The notes under the pieces were generated by a model. It did no database searches, was not told the DNA's origin, and saw nothing but the letters and a program-made list of their open reading frames with translations. Below are positions 52,661 through 61,678 of a stretch of 64,000 nt of DNA, in pieces. Numbering within the stretch: the stretch's first letter is position 1; every line of letters starts with the position of its first letter. Made by a program: the position numbers and the translations under genes. The stretch is from Aestuariivita sp. (GTDB lineage: Bacteria > Pseudomonadota > Alphaproteobacteria > Rhodobacterales > Rhodobacteraceae): assembly GCF_021404545.1 (NCBI RefSeq), contig NZ_JAAWWD010000004.1, forward strand, positions 1 through 64,000, given 5' to 3'.

Positions 52661-54094
52661 TTGTCCGAAAGTTCGGAGCAGCCACAAAGTCTTTATGCAG
52701 CTCGAGAGCCCATCTTCCCCAAACGCGTCTCGGGGCAGTTTCGCAATCTCAAATGGATCATTCTTCTTGTCACTCTGGGGATTTACTATGTAACGCCCTG
52801 GATCCGCTGGGATCGAGGGCCAAGCCTGCCGGATCAGGCGGTATTGCTCGATCTGGCGCATCGCCGCTTCTATTTCTTCTGGATCGAGATCTGGCCGCAT
52901 GAGTTCTACTTTGTCGCGGGCCTGTTGATCATGGCGGGGCTGGGGCTGTTCTTGTTCACCTCGGCCCTGGGACGGGTCTGGTGCGGCTATGCCTGCCCTC
53001 AGACGGTGTGGACCGATCTTTACATCCTTGTCGAACGCTGGATCGAAGGCGACCGCAACGCGCGGCTGCGTCTGCACCGTCAGGAAAAGATGGATTTCCG
53101 GAAGTTCCGGCTACGCGTCAGCAAATGGGCGGTCTGGCTGCTGATCGGTCTCGCCACGGGCGGGGCCTGGGTGTTTTATTTCGCCGATGCGCCGACCTTG
53201 CTGGTCGATCTGGTGACGCTGAACGCCCATCCGATTGCCTATACAACGATCGCCATCCTGACCGGGACCACGTTCTTTTTCGGTGGTTTCGCGCGTGAGC
53301 AGATCTGTATCTATGCTTGCCCCTGGCCGCGCATCCAGGCGGCCATGATGGACGAAGACACCATCACTGTGGCTTACCGCGAATGGCGAGGGGAGCCGCG
53401 CAAGCATTCCGAAGAAGTGGCCGACGGGGCCGAGCAGGGCGATTGCATCGACTGTATGGCCTGCGTGAATGTGTGCCCGGTGGGCATCGACATCCGCGAT
53501 GGCCAACAGCTCGAATGCATTACCTGCGCGCTCTGTATCGATGCCTGCGACGAGATCATGGACAAGATCGGCAAGCCGCGCGGTCTGATCGACTATATGG
53601 CCCTGTCGGATGAGGATCTGGAACGCACAGGGGAGACGCCCCGTAACATCTGGAAACACATCCTGCGGCCACGCACGATCTTGTACACCGCGCTCTGGGC
53701 GGTGGTGGGCTTTGCTTTGATCTTTGCGCTGTTCATCCGTTCCGAAATCGAACTGACTGTCGCGCCGGTGCGCAATCCAACATTCGTGACCATGTCGGAT
53801 GGATCCATTCGCAACACCTACGATGTCCGCTTGCGCAACAAGAACAACGACGAACGCACGTTCCGCATCTTTGTCAAAGGGCACCCGCAGTTGCGCCTGC
53901 AACTGGAAGGAACGCCCTATGAGGTGATCGACATCCCCGCCGAAGGCATGAGGTTGCAACGCGTGTACGTCGTGGCCCCTCCGGGATCGGATCCTTCGCT
54001 GGGCGAGCGGACAGATCTGCGGTTCTGGGTCGAGGATCTGACCAATGGCGAACGCGCCTTTAAAGACAGCACATTCTTTGGGAAAGGGAACTAA
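52661..54094 (+). CDS. ccoG: cbb3 oxidase maturation protein CcoG (RdxB/FixG)
   Basis: A 477-residue membrane iron-sulfur protein that reduces copper for cbb3 assembly. The N-terminal family signature is LYAAREPIFPKRVSGQFRNL; five or so membrane helices follow, then WCGYACPQTVW, and a two-cluster ferredoxin part CIDCMACVNVCPVGID and CITCALCIDACDEIMDK (about residues 255-300), ending in an Ig-like periplasmic C-terminal domain. A TTG start at 52661 with GGAG 9 nt upstream is preferred: homologues begin just here, and the ATG at 52589 lies inside an FNR box. Confidence 0.92.
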   Translation: MSESSEQPQSLYAAREPIFPKRVSGQFRNLKWIILLVTLGIYYVTPWIRWDRGPSLPDQAVLLDLAHRRFYFFWIEIWPHEFYFVAGLLIMAGLGLFLFTSALGRVWCGYACPQTVWTDLYILVERWIEGDRNARLRLHRQEKMDFRKFRLRVSKWAVWLLIGLATGGAWVFYFADAPTLLVDLVTLNAHPIAYTTIAILTGTTFFFGGFAREQICIYACPWPRIQAAMMDEDTITVAYREWRGEPRKHSEEVADGAEQGDCIDCMACVNVCPVGIDIRDGQQLECITCALCIDACDEIMDKIGKPRGLIDYMALSDEDLERTGETPRNIWKHILRPRTILYTALWAVVGFALIFALFIRSEIELTVAPVRNPTFVTMSDGSIRNTYDVRLRNKNNDERTFRIFVKGHPQLRLQLEGTPYEVIDIPAEGMRLQRVYVVAPPGSDPSLGERTDLRFWVEDLTNGERAFKDSTFFGKGN

Positions 54095-54097
54095 ACC

Positions 54098-54556
54098 ATG
54101 GCAACGCGCGAATTCACCGGACGACATGCGGTAATGGTTTTTGTCGGCGCATTCGGGATCATCTTTATCGTCAATTTCAGCATGGCCTATAATGCGGTCA
54201 GCACCTTTCCGGGGCTTGAGGTCAAGAATTCCTACGTGGCATCGCAGCAATTCGATGCCAAGCGCGATGCGCAGCTGGCGCTGGGATGGTCGGTGCGGGC
54301 CTATGCACGGGACGGCCAGGTTTTTCTGTCGATTACCGATGCAGACGGCGCGCCGGTTGAGGCAGCCGACCTTCAGGCGACTCTGGGCCGCGCCACCCAC
54401 ACAAGGGACGACATGACGCCCGATTTTGTCTTTGACGGCAAAACCTATGTTGCGCCCGCCACATTGGGAGAAGGCAATTGGAACATCCGCATGGTGGCCT
54501 TGGCCGATGACGGCACGGAGTTTACCCAGCGCGTTATCCTGCACGTGCGGAGTTAG
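54098..54556 (+). CDS. ccoH: cbb3 oxidase assembly protein CcoH (FixH)
   Basis: A 152-residue protein with one N-terminal membrane helix (AVMVFVGAFGIIFIVNFSMA) and a periplasmic FixH domain (YNAVSTFPGLEVKNSYVASQ, then GNWNIRMVALADDG). It is thought to stay with the mature cbb3 complex and help assembly of CcoN. 3 nt after ccoG, 6 nt before ccoI. Confidence 0.93.
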   Translation: MATREFTGRHAVMVFVGAFGIIFIVNFSMAYNAVSTFPGLEVKNSYVASQQFDAKRDAQLALGWSVRAYARDGQVFLSITDADGAPVEAADLQATLGRATHTRDDMTPDFVFDGKTYVAPATLGEGNWNIRMVALADDGTEFTQRVILHVRS

Positions 54557-54562
54557 GGGGCC

Positions 54563-56740
54563 GTGACCGCGCAATTGCCTCAGTCAGCGGCGGCCTGCCC
54601 GGGCTGCCTGGCTGCCCCTGCGCAGGCGGTCGAACTGCCGCCTGAGCCTGCTCGACTGGCGCTGTCGCTGCCCGGCATTCACTGTCAGGGATGCATCGCC
54701 GGAGTGGAGCGGGTCCTGAACGGTTATCCCGGCATCACATCCGCCCGGGTGAACTTGACGCTGAAACGCGCGATGATCGAGGCGGAGGCGGATGTAAACG
54801 CCGTCGATCTGCTGCCGGTTCTGGCCGATGCCGGGTACGAGGCGTATGAGCTGGACCCGGGCGCATTACGGGCCACCCAGACGGATCGCGCGGGCCGCGA
54901 TCTGTTGATGCGATTGGCGGTGGCGGGCTTTGCGTCGATGAACGTGATGCTCCTGTCGGTCTCGGTCTGGTCCGGGGCGGCAGATGCGACACGCGATATG
55001 TTCCACTGGATCTCAGCGGCCATCACACTGCCGGCGATTGCCTTTTCAGCCCAGCCGTTCTTTCGCAACGCGTGGTCCGCGCTGAGGGCGCGCAAGCTGA
55101 ACATGGATGTGCCCATCGTGCTGGCGATCGTGCTGGCCCTGGTGACATCGCTGTGGGAGACCGCCCTTTCGGGTAAGCACGCATATTTCGATGCGGCCAT
55201 CGCGCTCACCTTCTTTCTGTTGGCAGGCCGCTATCTGGACTACCGGACACGGGCGGCGGCGCGATCGGCGGCCGAGGAGTTGGCCGCGCTTGAAGTGCCG
55301 CGCGCTTGGCGGCTGGTCAATGGCGTTGAGGCCGAGGTTTCCGTTGCCGATCTGGCCGTTGGCGATCTGATCCGGGTGCGTCCCGGCGGGCGCATGCCGA
55401 TTGACGGTGTGGTTGAGGAGGGACAATCCGAGCTTGACCGGTCGCTCCTGACCGGAGAGACGCTGCCGGTCTTTGCCGAACCCGGGCAAGCGGTCAGCGC
55501 GGGCGAGGTCAACCTGACGGGCCCCCTGACGATCCGCGCGACAGCGGTCGGCCAGGAAACATCGCTGCATCGCATGGCGGATCTGGTGGCCATCGCGGAA
55601 TCTGGGCGGTCGAACTATACGTCGCTGGCCGATAGGGCCGCCAAGCTCTATGCGCCAGGTGTGCATATCCTGTCGGCGCTCAGCTTTCTGGGCTGGTATC
55701 TTTATACATGGGACATGCGCACCGCGCTCAATATCGCCGCGGCGGTGTTGATCATCACCTGCCCGTGCGCGCTGGGGCTGGCCGTGCCTGCGGTGACCAC
55801 GGCGGCTTCGGGCCGTCTGTTCCGCAAGGGGATGCTGATCAAGGACGCCACCGCACTGGAACGTTTGGCGGCGGTCGATACGGTGGTCTTTGACAAGACC
55901 GGCACCCTGACCGCCGGAGCGCCTGATCTGACCAATCTGGGCGATCACGGGCGCCGCGAACTGGAGGTGGCGCTGGCCTTGGCCGAGATTTCCGCGCACC
56001 CGCTGTCCCGTGCTCTGACGCAGGCCGCGCGCGAAGCCGGGATCAAACCGGCTGCGCTGACCGATATCACCGAGGTGCCAGGTTATGGCACGCAGGCCCT
56101 CTGGCAAGGACGCCGCGTGCGTCTGGGTCGAGGCGCCTGGGTCGGCGCCAAAGAGGCGACCGGTACCGTGGCTTGGTTGGGCATCGAAGGGGACGCGCCG
56201 CGTGCCTTTACCTTTACCGATGCCCTGCGGGCCGGTGCGGAGGAGGCTGTGGCCGCCCTGATTGCCGACGGCAAGGACGTTCTGCTGATGTCGGGCGATA
56301 CGACCCATGCGGTCGAAGCGCTGGCCAAGCGTTTGTGTATCACCAAATGGGTGGCCGAGGCCCTGCCGGAAGACAAGGCCGCGCGTATCACCATGCTGTC
56401 CGAAGAGGGGCGGCATGTCCTGATGGTTGGCGACGGGTTGAATGACACGACGGCGCTTTCAGCGGCGCATGTCTCGATCTCTCCGGCCTCGGCCCTGGAT
56501 GCAGCGCGTGTCGCCTCAGACATCGTGTTGCTGGGCACCGATCTCAAACCCATTCCCGAAGCATTGGGGGTTGCTGATCGCGCCGTGCGCCGGATCCGCG
56601 AGAACTTCCAGATCGCGACGGTCTATAACGTGATTGCCGTACCGCTGGCGGTCGCGGGCCTTGCCACACCGCTGATTGCGGCCTTGGCGATGTCGGCCTC
56701 TTCGATTACAGTGTCGCTGAACGCTTTGAGGTTGAGGTGA
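54563..56740 (+). CDS. ccoI: copper-exporting P1B-type ATPase CcoI (FixI)
   Basis: A 725-residue copper P-type ATPase supplying CuB to cbb3 oxidase. A heavy-metal-associated domain carries GIHCQGCIAGVERVL (about residues 38-52); the intramembrane metal motif is ITCPCALGLAVP; the phosphorylation site is VFDKTGTLTAG; the hinge is MVGDGLNDTTALSAAHV. An extra N-terminal ACPGC at 11-15 may also bind metal. GTG start after GTTAGGGGGCC. The gene lies in ccoGHIS, the conserved FixGHIS set. Confidence 0.94.
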   Translation: MTAQLPQSAAACPGCLAAPAQAVELPPEPARLALSLPGIHCQGCIAGVERVLNGYPGITSARVNLTLKRAMIEAEADVNAVDLLPVLADAGYEAYELDPGALRATQTDRAGRDLLMRLAVAGFASMNVMLLSVSVWSGAADATRDMFHWISAAITLPAIAFSAQPFFRNAWSALRARKLNMDVPIVLAIVLALVTSLWETALSGKHAYFDAAIALTFFLLAGRYLDYRTRAAARSAAEELAALEVPRAWRLVNGVEAEVSVADLAVGDLIRVRPGGRMPIDGVVEEGQSELDRSLLTGETLPVFAEPGQAVSAGEVNLTGPLTIRATAVGQETSLHRMADLVAIAESGRSNYTSLADRAAKLYAPGVHILSALSFLGWYLYTWDMRTALNIAAAVLIITCPCALGLAVPAVTTAASGRLFRKGMLIKDATALERLAAVDTVVFDKTGTLTAGAPDLTNLGDHGRRELEVALALAEISAHPLSRALTQAAREAGIKPAALTDITEVPGYGTQALWQGRRVRLGRGAWVGAKEATGTVAWLGIEGDAPRAFTFTDALRAGAEEAVAALIADGKDVLLMSGDTTHAVEALAKRLCITKWVAEALPEDKAARITMLSEEGRHVLMVGDGLNDTTALSAAHVSISPASALDAARVASDIVLLGTDLKPIPEALGVADRAVRRIRENFQIATVYNVIAVPLAVAGLATPLIAALAMSASSITVSLNALRLR

Positions 56741-56745
56741 TCTGA

Positions 56746-56904
56746 ATGGAAGTGCTGGCCTATCTGATTCCGATCTCCCTGACCCTGGGCGCCGTCGGCC
56801 TGATCGGGTTTCTCTATACCGTCAGGTCGAACCAATATGATGATCCCGATGGGGACAGTCGGCGCATCCTCAGCGATGAATGGGATGACAGACCCAAACC
56901 CTGA
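56746..56904 (+). CDS. ccoS: cbb3 oxidase maturation protein CcoS
   Basis: A 52-residue small membrane protein: MEVLAYLIPISLTLGAVGLI with FLYTVRSNQYDDPDGDSRRI and the tail LSDEWDDRPKP. One helix followed by the characteristic acidic QYDDPxGD segment identifies CcoS/FixS, needed for haem and copper insertion in cbb3 oxidase. Starts 5 nt after ccoI and completes the ccoGHIS operon. Confidence 0.93.
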   Translation: MEVLAYLIPISLTLGAVGLIGFLYTVRSNQYDDPDGDSRRILSDEWDDRPKP

Positions 56905-56915
56905 CGGGCAGAGCC

Positions 56916-56953
56916 GACGCGGTGGCGCCCAGCTGGCGCATCGCGGCCGCGTC
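56916..56953. terminator. possible bidirectional terminator hairpin between ccoS and the carboxypeptidase gene
   Basis: GACGCGG (56916-56922) pairs with CCGCGTC (56947-56953) around a loop that contains a nested GGCGCC/GGCGC stem. There is no T tract, so the assignment is weak. Confidence 0.35.
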
Positions 56954-56974
56954 TGATCTGCCAAGCCCGATGGA

Positions 56975-58453
56975 TCAGCCTGGCCCGACCATGAAACAGC
57001 TGACGTTCCGCGCCTGAAGGCGGCGGCAGGCAAGATCGGCGCTTTCGCGTGTCATGCCATGGAAATTGGCATCGAACCCGCGCGGACCGCGAACCACCTT
57101 GCGCAGCGATCCATCCAGTGCCGACATCTCGGCAAGCGCGGTGCGCAGCAGCACCTTTTCGGCCTGATACCGGCTGGTATAGCGGCCCACATTGATGCCC
57201 CAGTGTTTGCCCCCGGATGTGGAGAGCCGGGTGACGACCTCGCGCTGGCTGTCATCCTGCGGGTCGACCTGCCCTGCCGCTGCTGCCACACGTGTCGTGG
57301 GCCGGGCCGCCGGGCGTGGCACAACAGCCGGAGAAGGCGCCGAGAGGCTGGCTGTCGATACCTGAGGTGTCTTGGCCTCTGCGATCGCTTCTGCGATCTC
57401 CTCACGCAGTATCGTTTCCTCGGCCTTGGCCGTCTCAACGATGGCTTGCGCCACAACAACCGGTTGCCCCGAGCCGGGGCGCAGGTGCGGCCGCAAGCTT
57501 TTCTGCACCGCGCCGCTGACGCGGATGGTCTTGCCCGCCGCCCCGTCCGCGCCGCCCGGTGTGCCTGCATAGACCGGAGGGGAGGGTTTGCGCAGCGGCG
57601 CGCGCGACGGTGCCCGACGGAACCCCAGATCGAGAAGTTCGGCCACCCGCGCATTGCGCGAGGTTGTGGATTTGCCGCCGAATACCGTGGCGATCACCCG
57701 CTCGTTTCCGCGCTGGGCCGAGGCAACGAGGTTAAACCCCGCAGCCCGTGTATAACCCGTCTTGATCCCGTCCGCCCCACGATAAGCGTCAAGCAGGCGG
57801 CGATTGGTGTTGCGCACTTCCTTGACCCCCGCATGGGTCGAGCGGCGCGAGAAAAGGTTGTAGTATTGCGGATAGTCATAGAGCATGCGGCGTCCCATGA
57901 TTGTCATGTCGCGCGCGGTCGACAAATGCCCGGCTTCGGTCAGACCGTGGGCGTTCTTGAACGTGGTCCGGGTCATGCCCAGCGCCTTGGCCGTAGCGGT
58001 CATCCGGCGTGCGAACGCCGCTTCGCTCCCCGAAATGGCTTCTGCGATCGCGGTGGCCGCGTCATTGGCGGATCTGACCGCCGAGGCGCGGATGAGATAG
58101 CGGAGGGCGATTCGTTGGCCCGCTTTCAGACCGAGTTTGGAGGGCTGCTCGGCGGCGGCCTTCTTGGAGACACGGACTTTGGTGTCCAACGTGATCTCGC
58201 CATTCTTGACCGCCTCAAACGCGATATAGAGTGTCATCATCTTAGTAAGGGAGGCCGGATGCAATCGGGTGTCAGCATTGCGTGAATGCAAAACCTCGCC
58301 GGTGCGCGCATCCATGACCATGGCGGCATAGGGCGCTGCGGCCACACTGAGCGGCACGACGATACACATCCAAACCGCTGCGAGAAAAAATAGCCCCAGA
58401 CGGGCCGACTTGATGGGTCGAACCTGCACGATGATTGCCTCTGTCTGCCTCAT
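56975..58453 (-). CDS. D-alanyl-D-alanine carboxypeptidase with SPOR domain
   Basis: A 492-residue periplasmic penicillin-binding protein trimming D-Ala from peptidoglycan. A signal peptide (GLFFLAAVWMCIVVPLSVAA) precedes the class A DD-peptidase domain with all three motifs: SLTK (nucleophile Ser), SAND and KTGYT. A proline/alanine-rich linker (about 290-400) leads to a C-terminal SPOR-type domain (HWGINVGRYTSRYQAEKVLL) that binds denuded septal glycan. Start uncertain: ATG 58453 is used because the signal peptide begins soon after; an ATG at 58537 is also in frame. Confidence 0.9.
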   Translation of the reverse strand: MRQTEAIIVQVRPIKSARLGLFFLAAVWMCIVVPLSVAAAPYAAMVMDARTGEVLHSRNADTRLHPASLTKMMTLYIAFEAVKNGEITLDTKVRVSKKAAAEQPSKLGLKAGQRIALRYLIRASAVRSANDAATAIAEAISGSEAAFARRMTATAKALGMTRTTFKNAHGLTEAGHLSTARDMTIMGRRMLYDYPQYYNLFSRRSTHAGVKEVRNTNRRLLDAYRGADGIKTGYTRAAGFNLVASAQRGNERVIATVFGGKSTTSRNARVAELLDLGFRRAPSRAPLRKPSPPVYAGTPGGADGAAGKTIRVSGAVQKSLRPHLRPGSGQPVVVAQAIVETAKAEETILREEIAEAIAEAKTPQVSTASLSAPSPAVVPRPAARPTTRVAAAAGQVDPQDDSQREVVTRLSTSGGKHWGINVGRYTSRYQAEKVLLRTALAEMSALDGSLRKVVRGPRGFDANFHGMTRESADLACRRLQARNVSCFMVGPG

Positions 58454-58652
58454 GCCGTCGGTTTTCCGACTGGCTTTTTTGCCTGCTGATCGGAAACCTA
58501 GCATAGGATGATGGCAAAAGAAAGTTACAAGTTGCAATGAGTTAGCAGGTTGCCGCCAGGTCCGAAGTCCAGATTTAGTAGCGGCGGATTATCTGCCCCC
58601 AAAACCGGCAATTGTGGCAATACGGTGGCGAGCGGCGCCTGTGGGCGCGGAC

Positions 58653-59351
58653 TCACCCGATGTCGCGGATCAGGTCGGGCAGGGCACCCAGATCCGCCAG
58701 TTCGCGAAACCGGGGCGCGTTCATGGGGGCGGGCGCGGCTTCGATTTCCCATTCCAGACCATGCGGGACATGCACCCCCCAGCCGCCGATTTCGACCACC
58801 GGAACCACATCTGATCGCATGGAGTTGCCAACCATCATCGCCTGAGCAGCCCCATTGGCGTGGTTGGAGAAAATCCGGGCGTAGATGTCCGGTGTCTTTT
58901 CGGACACGATTTCTACCCCGTCAAACAGATCGCCCAGACCTGACTGCGCCAGTTTATGCTCCTGATGCAGCAGATCGCCCTTGGTAATCAGCAATACCTG
59001 GTGAGTGGCCGCTGCCGCCTCAACCGCCTCTCTTGCATGAGGCAGGATCTCGATCGGGTGACGCAGCATGTCCTGCCCGGCCTCCAGCAGTTCCGCGATC
59101 ACCGAGGCAGGCACGCGTTTCTCCGTCACCTCAATCGCGGTTTCGATCATCGACAGGACGAACCCTTTGATCCCGTTGCCATAATGGCCCAAGTTGCGCC
59201 GTTCTGCCTCCAGCAACCGCGCCATCAGGTGATCGCTTTCGCTGTAGTCACGCAGCAGATCGGCGAACCGGTCCTGCGTCAGACGGTAAAAGCGTTCGTT
59301 GTGCCAGAGCGTATCGTCGGCATCAAAGGCGATGCAGGTCAGGTAGGTCAT
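58653..59351 (-). CDS. HAD-superfamily hydrolase
   Basis: A 232-residue haloacid dehalogenase-type phosphatase. Motif I is IAFDADDTLWHNE (nucleophile Asp9 and acid Asp11), motif II is LLITKGD, motif III lysine lies in EIVSEKTPDIY and motif IV in MVGNSMRSDVVP. A helical cap sits between motifs I and II. Substrate unknown; similar proteins include YjjG-like nucleotidases. Divergent from clpS. Confidence 0.87.
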   Translation of the reverse strand: MTYLTCIAFDADDTLWHNERFYRLTQDRFADLLRDYSESDHLMARLLEAERRNLGHYGNGIKGFVLSMIETAIEVTEKRVPASVIAELLEAGQDMLRHPIEILPHAREAVEAAAATHQVLLITKGDLLHQEHKLAQSGLGDLFDGVEIVSEKTPDIYARIFSNHANGAAQAMMVGNSMRSDVVPVVEIGGWGVHVPHGLEWEIEAAPAPMNAPRFRELADLGALPDLIRDIG

Positions 59352-59445
59352 ATTCGATTCTGTGCTGCGACGTCTTTTCTAATTCTTCACACGCGTTATA
59401 TAGAGCACTCACAGAACCGACAGCACATTGGCGTGAATTTCCACG

Positions 59446-59787
59446 ATGACAATGCGACCTTGGATCATGGCCGACGATAATGGCACCGACGATGACGCGT
59501 CGGTGATCACCGATGTGCGGCCCAAGACCAAGCGGCCGCCGCTCTATAAGGTTCTCCTGCTGAATGACGATTACACCCCGATGGAGTTCGTGGTGCATGT
59601 GTTGGAGCGGTTCTTTGGAATGACCCACGCACAGGCGTTCGAGGTGATGCTGACCGTGCACAAGAAAGGCGTGGCCGTGGTCGGCGTGTTCAGCCATGAG
59701 ATCGCCGAGACCAAGGTCGGTCAGGTGATGGATTTTGCCCGCCGCCATCAACATCCGCTGCAATGCACGATGGAGAAAGAGGACTGA
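59446..59787 (+). CDS. clpS: ATP-dependent Clp protease adaptor ClpS
   Basis: A 113-residue adaptor that delivers N-degron proteins to ClpAP. The core reads [20 protein letters not shown], then [20 protein letters not shown] and [12 protein letters not shown]; the NDDYTPM motif and the hydrophobic pocket residues that bind N-terminal Leu/Phe/Trp/Tyr are present. The N-terminal 30 residues are flexible and acidic. The start is either 59446 or ATG 59467; both give a complete core. Nine nt before the next gene. Confidence 0.94.
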   Translation: MTMRPWIMADDNGTDDDASVITDVRPKTKRPPLYKVLLLNDDYTPMEFVVHVLERFFGMTHAQAFEVMLTVHKKGVAVVGVFSHEIAETKVGQVMDFARRHQHPLQCTMEKED

Positions 59788-59796
59788 TCCTCCCCA

Positions 59797-60777
59797 ATGT
59801 CGCTCCGGTTATCGCTGGCACTTGATGCAGGCGGGCTGCGCCTGCCGGACGGGCCTGTCGCGGTGCTGCACCCCGCAGCCGAGGCGGATCTGTCCGCGCT
59901 GCCTTCGGATCGGCTGACGATTGTGCAGCCGTTTTATCCCGACTACGCAGTCTGGCAGGCGCGCGGATTCAGCTGTGCGCCGTCGCTGTCGGGACGCTTT
60001 GCTTCGATTGTGGTGTTTTTGCCGCGTGCCAAGGCGCGGGCGCGGGCGCTGTTGGCTGCTGCGGTGGCTGCGACCGATGGGATCGTGGTCGTCGACGGGG
60101 CCAAGACCGACGGAGTCGACAGTATCTTGAAAGACCTTCGGCAGCGGGTGACCGTATCTGCACCGATCTCCAAAGCCCATGGCAAGATTTTCTGGTTTAC
60201 TTCTCCTGCGGATGGATTCGCGGATTGGGATGCCCGGCCCGGCTCCGTCGGGGAGTATGTGACCGCGCCTGGTGTGTTTTCGGCGGATGGGATCGATCCC
60301 GCATCGCGCCTGCTGGCAGCGGTACTGCCGGATGACCTGGGCCGGACTGTCGCCGATCTTGGCGCGGGCTGGGGGTTTCTGTCGGCAGAGGTGTTGCGCC
60401 GCCCGACGGTCGAAACCCTGCATGTGGTCGAGGCCGATCATGCCGCGCTGGCTTGCGCGCGGCTCAACCTCCCCGACCCGCGCGCGCAGTTTCATTGGGC
60501 GGATGCCCGGTCCTGGGTGTCCCCGGAGCCAGTGGACAGTGTTGTGATGAACCCACCCTTTCACACGTCGCGCTCTGCCGATACCGCCCTGGGGCAGGCG
60601 TTTATCGCGGCGGCGGCGCGGATGCTGGCACCGTCCGGCACGCTTTGGATGGTGGCAAACCGCCATCTGCCTTACGAAGCCGCCCTGCGGTCTGCATTCC
60701 GGGAGGGCGATGAGTTGGCTGGCGACAATCGGTTCAAGCTTTTTCGTGCGGCACGCCCCTCTCGCCCAGGCCGGTGA
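59797..60777 (+). CDS. RsmC-like class I SAM methyltransferase (MTS domain)
   Basis: A 326-residue protein with a poorly conserved N-terminal half and a C-terminal methyltransferase-small domain: TVADLGAGWGFLSAEVLRRP (SAM-binding motif I, about residue 185) and VDSVVMNPPFHTSRSADTAL (NPPF catalytic motif, about 245-260), ending with TLWMVANRHLPYEAALR. This is the RsmC/RlmG arrangement: N2-guanine methylation of rRNA, probably 16S G1207. The exact target is not determinable from sequence. Confidence 0.84.
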   Translation: MSLRLSLALDAGGLRLPDGPVAVLHPAAEADLSALPSDRLTIVQPFYPDYAVWQARGFSCAPSLSGRFASIVVFLPRAKARARALLAAAVAATDGIVVVDGAKTDGVDSILKDLRQRVTVSAPISKAHGKIFWFTSPADGFADWDARPGSVGEYVTAPGVFSADGIDPASRLLAAVLPDDLGRTVADLGAGWGFLSAEVLRRPTVETLHVVEADHAALACARLNLPDPRAQFHWADARSWVSPEPVDSVVMNPPFHTSRSADTALGQAFIAAAARMLAPSGTLWMVANRHLPYEAALRSAFREGDELAGDNRFKLFRAARPSRPGR

Positions 60778-60817
60778 AACCCGCTAGGTTTGGATCTTAG
60801 ACAAGGAGAGACTGCTC

Positions 60818-61618
60818 ATGTCCTTTTCCATCGCCGGTAAGACCGCCATTGTGACCGGGGCCGCCAACGGAATTGGCCTCGCCATAGGGCGTCATTTCGC
60901 GGAGAAAGGCGCCAATGTCATGTTCGCGGATATAGATGAAAAAGGGCTCACTAAACAGTTGGGTGAGCAGGCCGAGGATGGTCATGTCCGGTACTTCGCC
61001 GGAGATTTGCGGGAAAAGCTGACGGTCGCCAATCTGCTGTCGGCGACCATCGACGCGTTCGATCAGGTGGATATTCTGGTGAATGGATCGCGCCAGGTGA
61101 TGCCGTCGGACCCGCTGTCGCCGGACGATGATTCGGTGATTGAGCTGTTGAATCAGAATCTGGTGCCCGCGCTTCGGCTGACCCAGCTTGTCGCCAAGCG
61201 CATGATCAAACAGGCCGAAGGGCAGGACGAAGGGCAGGTTGGTGCGATCATCAACCTCAGCTCGATCGCCGCACGCCGTACGCATCCCGATCTCTTGGCG
61301 TATTCGGTCAGCTCGGCGGCGTTGGATCAGTTGACGCGGTCGATGGCCGTTGCCTTGGCTCCGCAGCGTATCCGGGTGAACGCGGTTGCCTTCGGTTCGG
61401 TAATGAGCGCGTCGCTGCGCGGGACGTTGAAAGACAATTCCAACTATCGTGACGATATCGAGAAGCACACCCCGCTGTCGCGCATCGCGGCTCCGGGTGA
61501 GCTGGCGGATGCTGTCCAATACCTTGCGTCGGAAGCATCCGGCTTCATGACGGGTCAGATCCTCACACTGGATGGCGGGCGCACCCTGCTTGACCCTGTC
61601 GCCGCACCTGCGCATTAA
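60818..61618 (+). CDS. SDR-fold protein lacking the catalytic lysine
   Basis: A 266-residue short-chain dehydrogenase fold with a normal nucleotide site (TAIVTGAANGIGLAIG, residues about 9-24) and C-terminal GGRTLLD. Two canonical elements are altered: the NNAG motif reads VNGSRQ, and the YxxxK active site reads YSVSS, so the lysine is serine (codons TAT TCG GTC AGC TCG at about 61301-61315). The catalytic serine region NLSSIAARRTH is kept. Either activity is lost or changed, and the protein may bind cofactor for another role. It lies between an RsmC-like gene and hemF; a functional link to either is unproven. Confidence 0.85.
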   Translation: MSFSIAGKTAIVTGAANGIGLAIGRHFAEKGANVMFADIDEKGLTKQLGEQAEDGHVRYFAGDLREKLTVANLLSATIDAFDQVDILVNGSRQVMPSDPLSPDDDSVIELLNQNLVPALRLTQLVAKRMIKQAEGQDEGQVGAIINLSSIAARRTHPDLLAYSVSSAALDQLTRSMAVALAPQRIRVNAVAFGSVMSASLRGTLKDNSNYRDDIEKHTPLSRIAAPGELADAVQYLASEASGFMTGQILTLDGGRTLLDPVAAPAH

Positions 61619-61678
61619 CCGCTTTCGCCCATGGTTTGCGATGCGGTAGGCTGCACCGCATCTAGGGGAGACAGCCAT

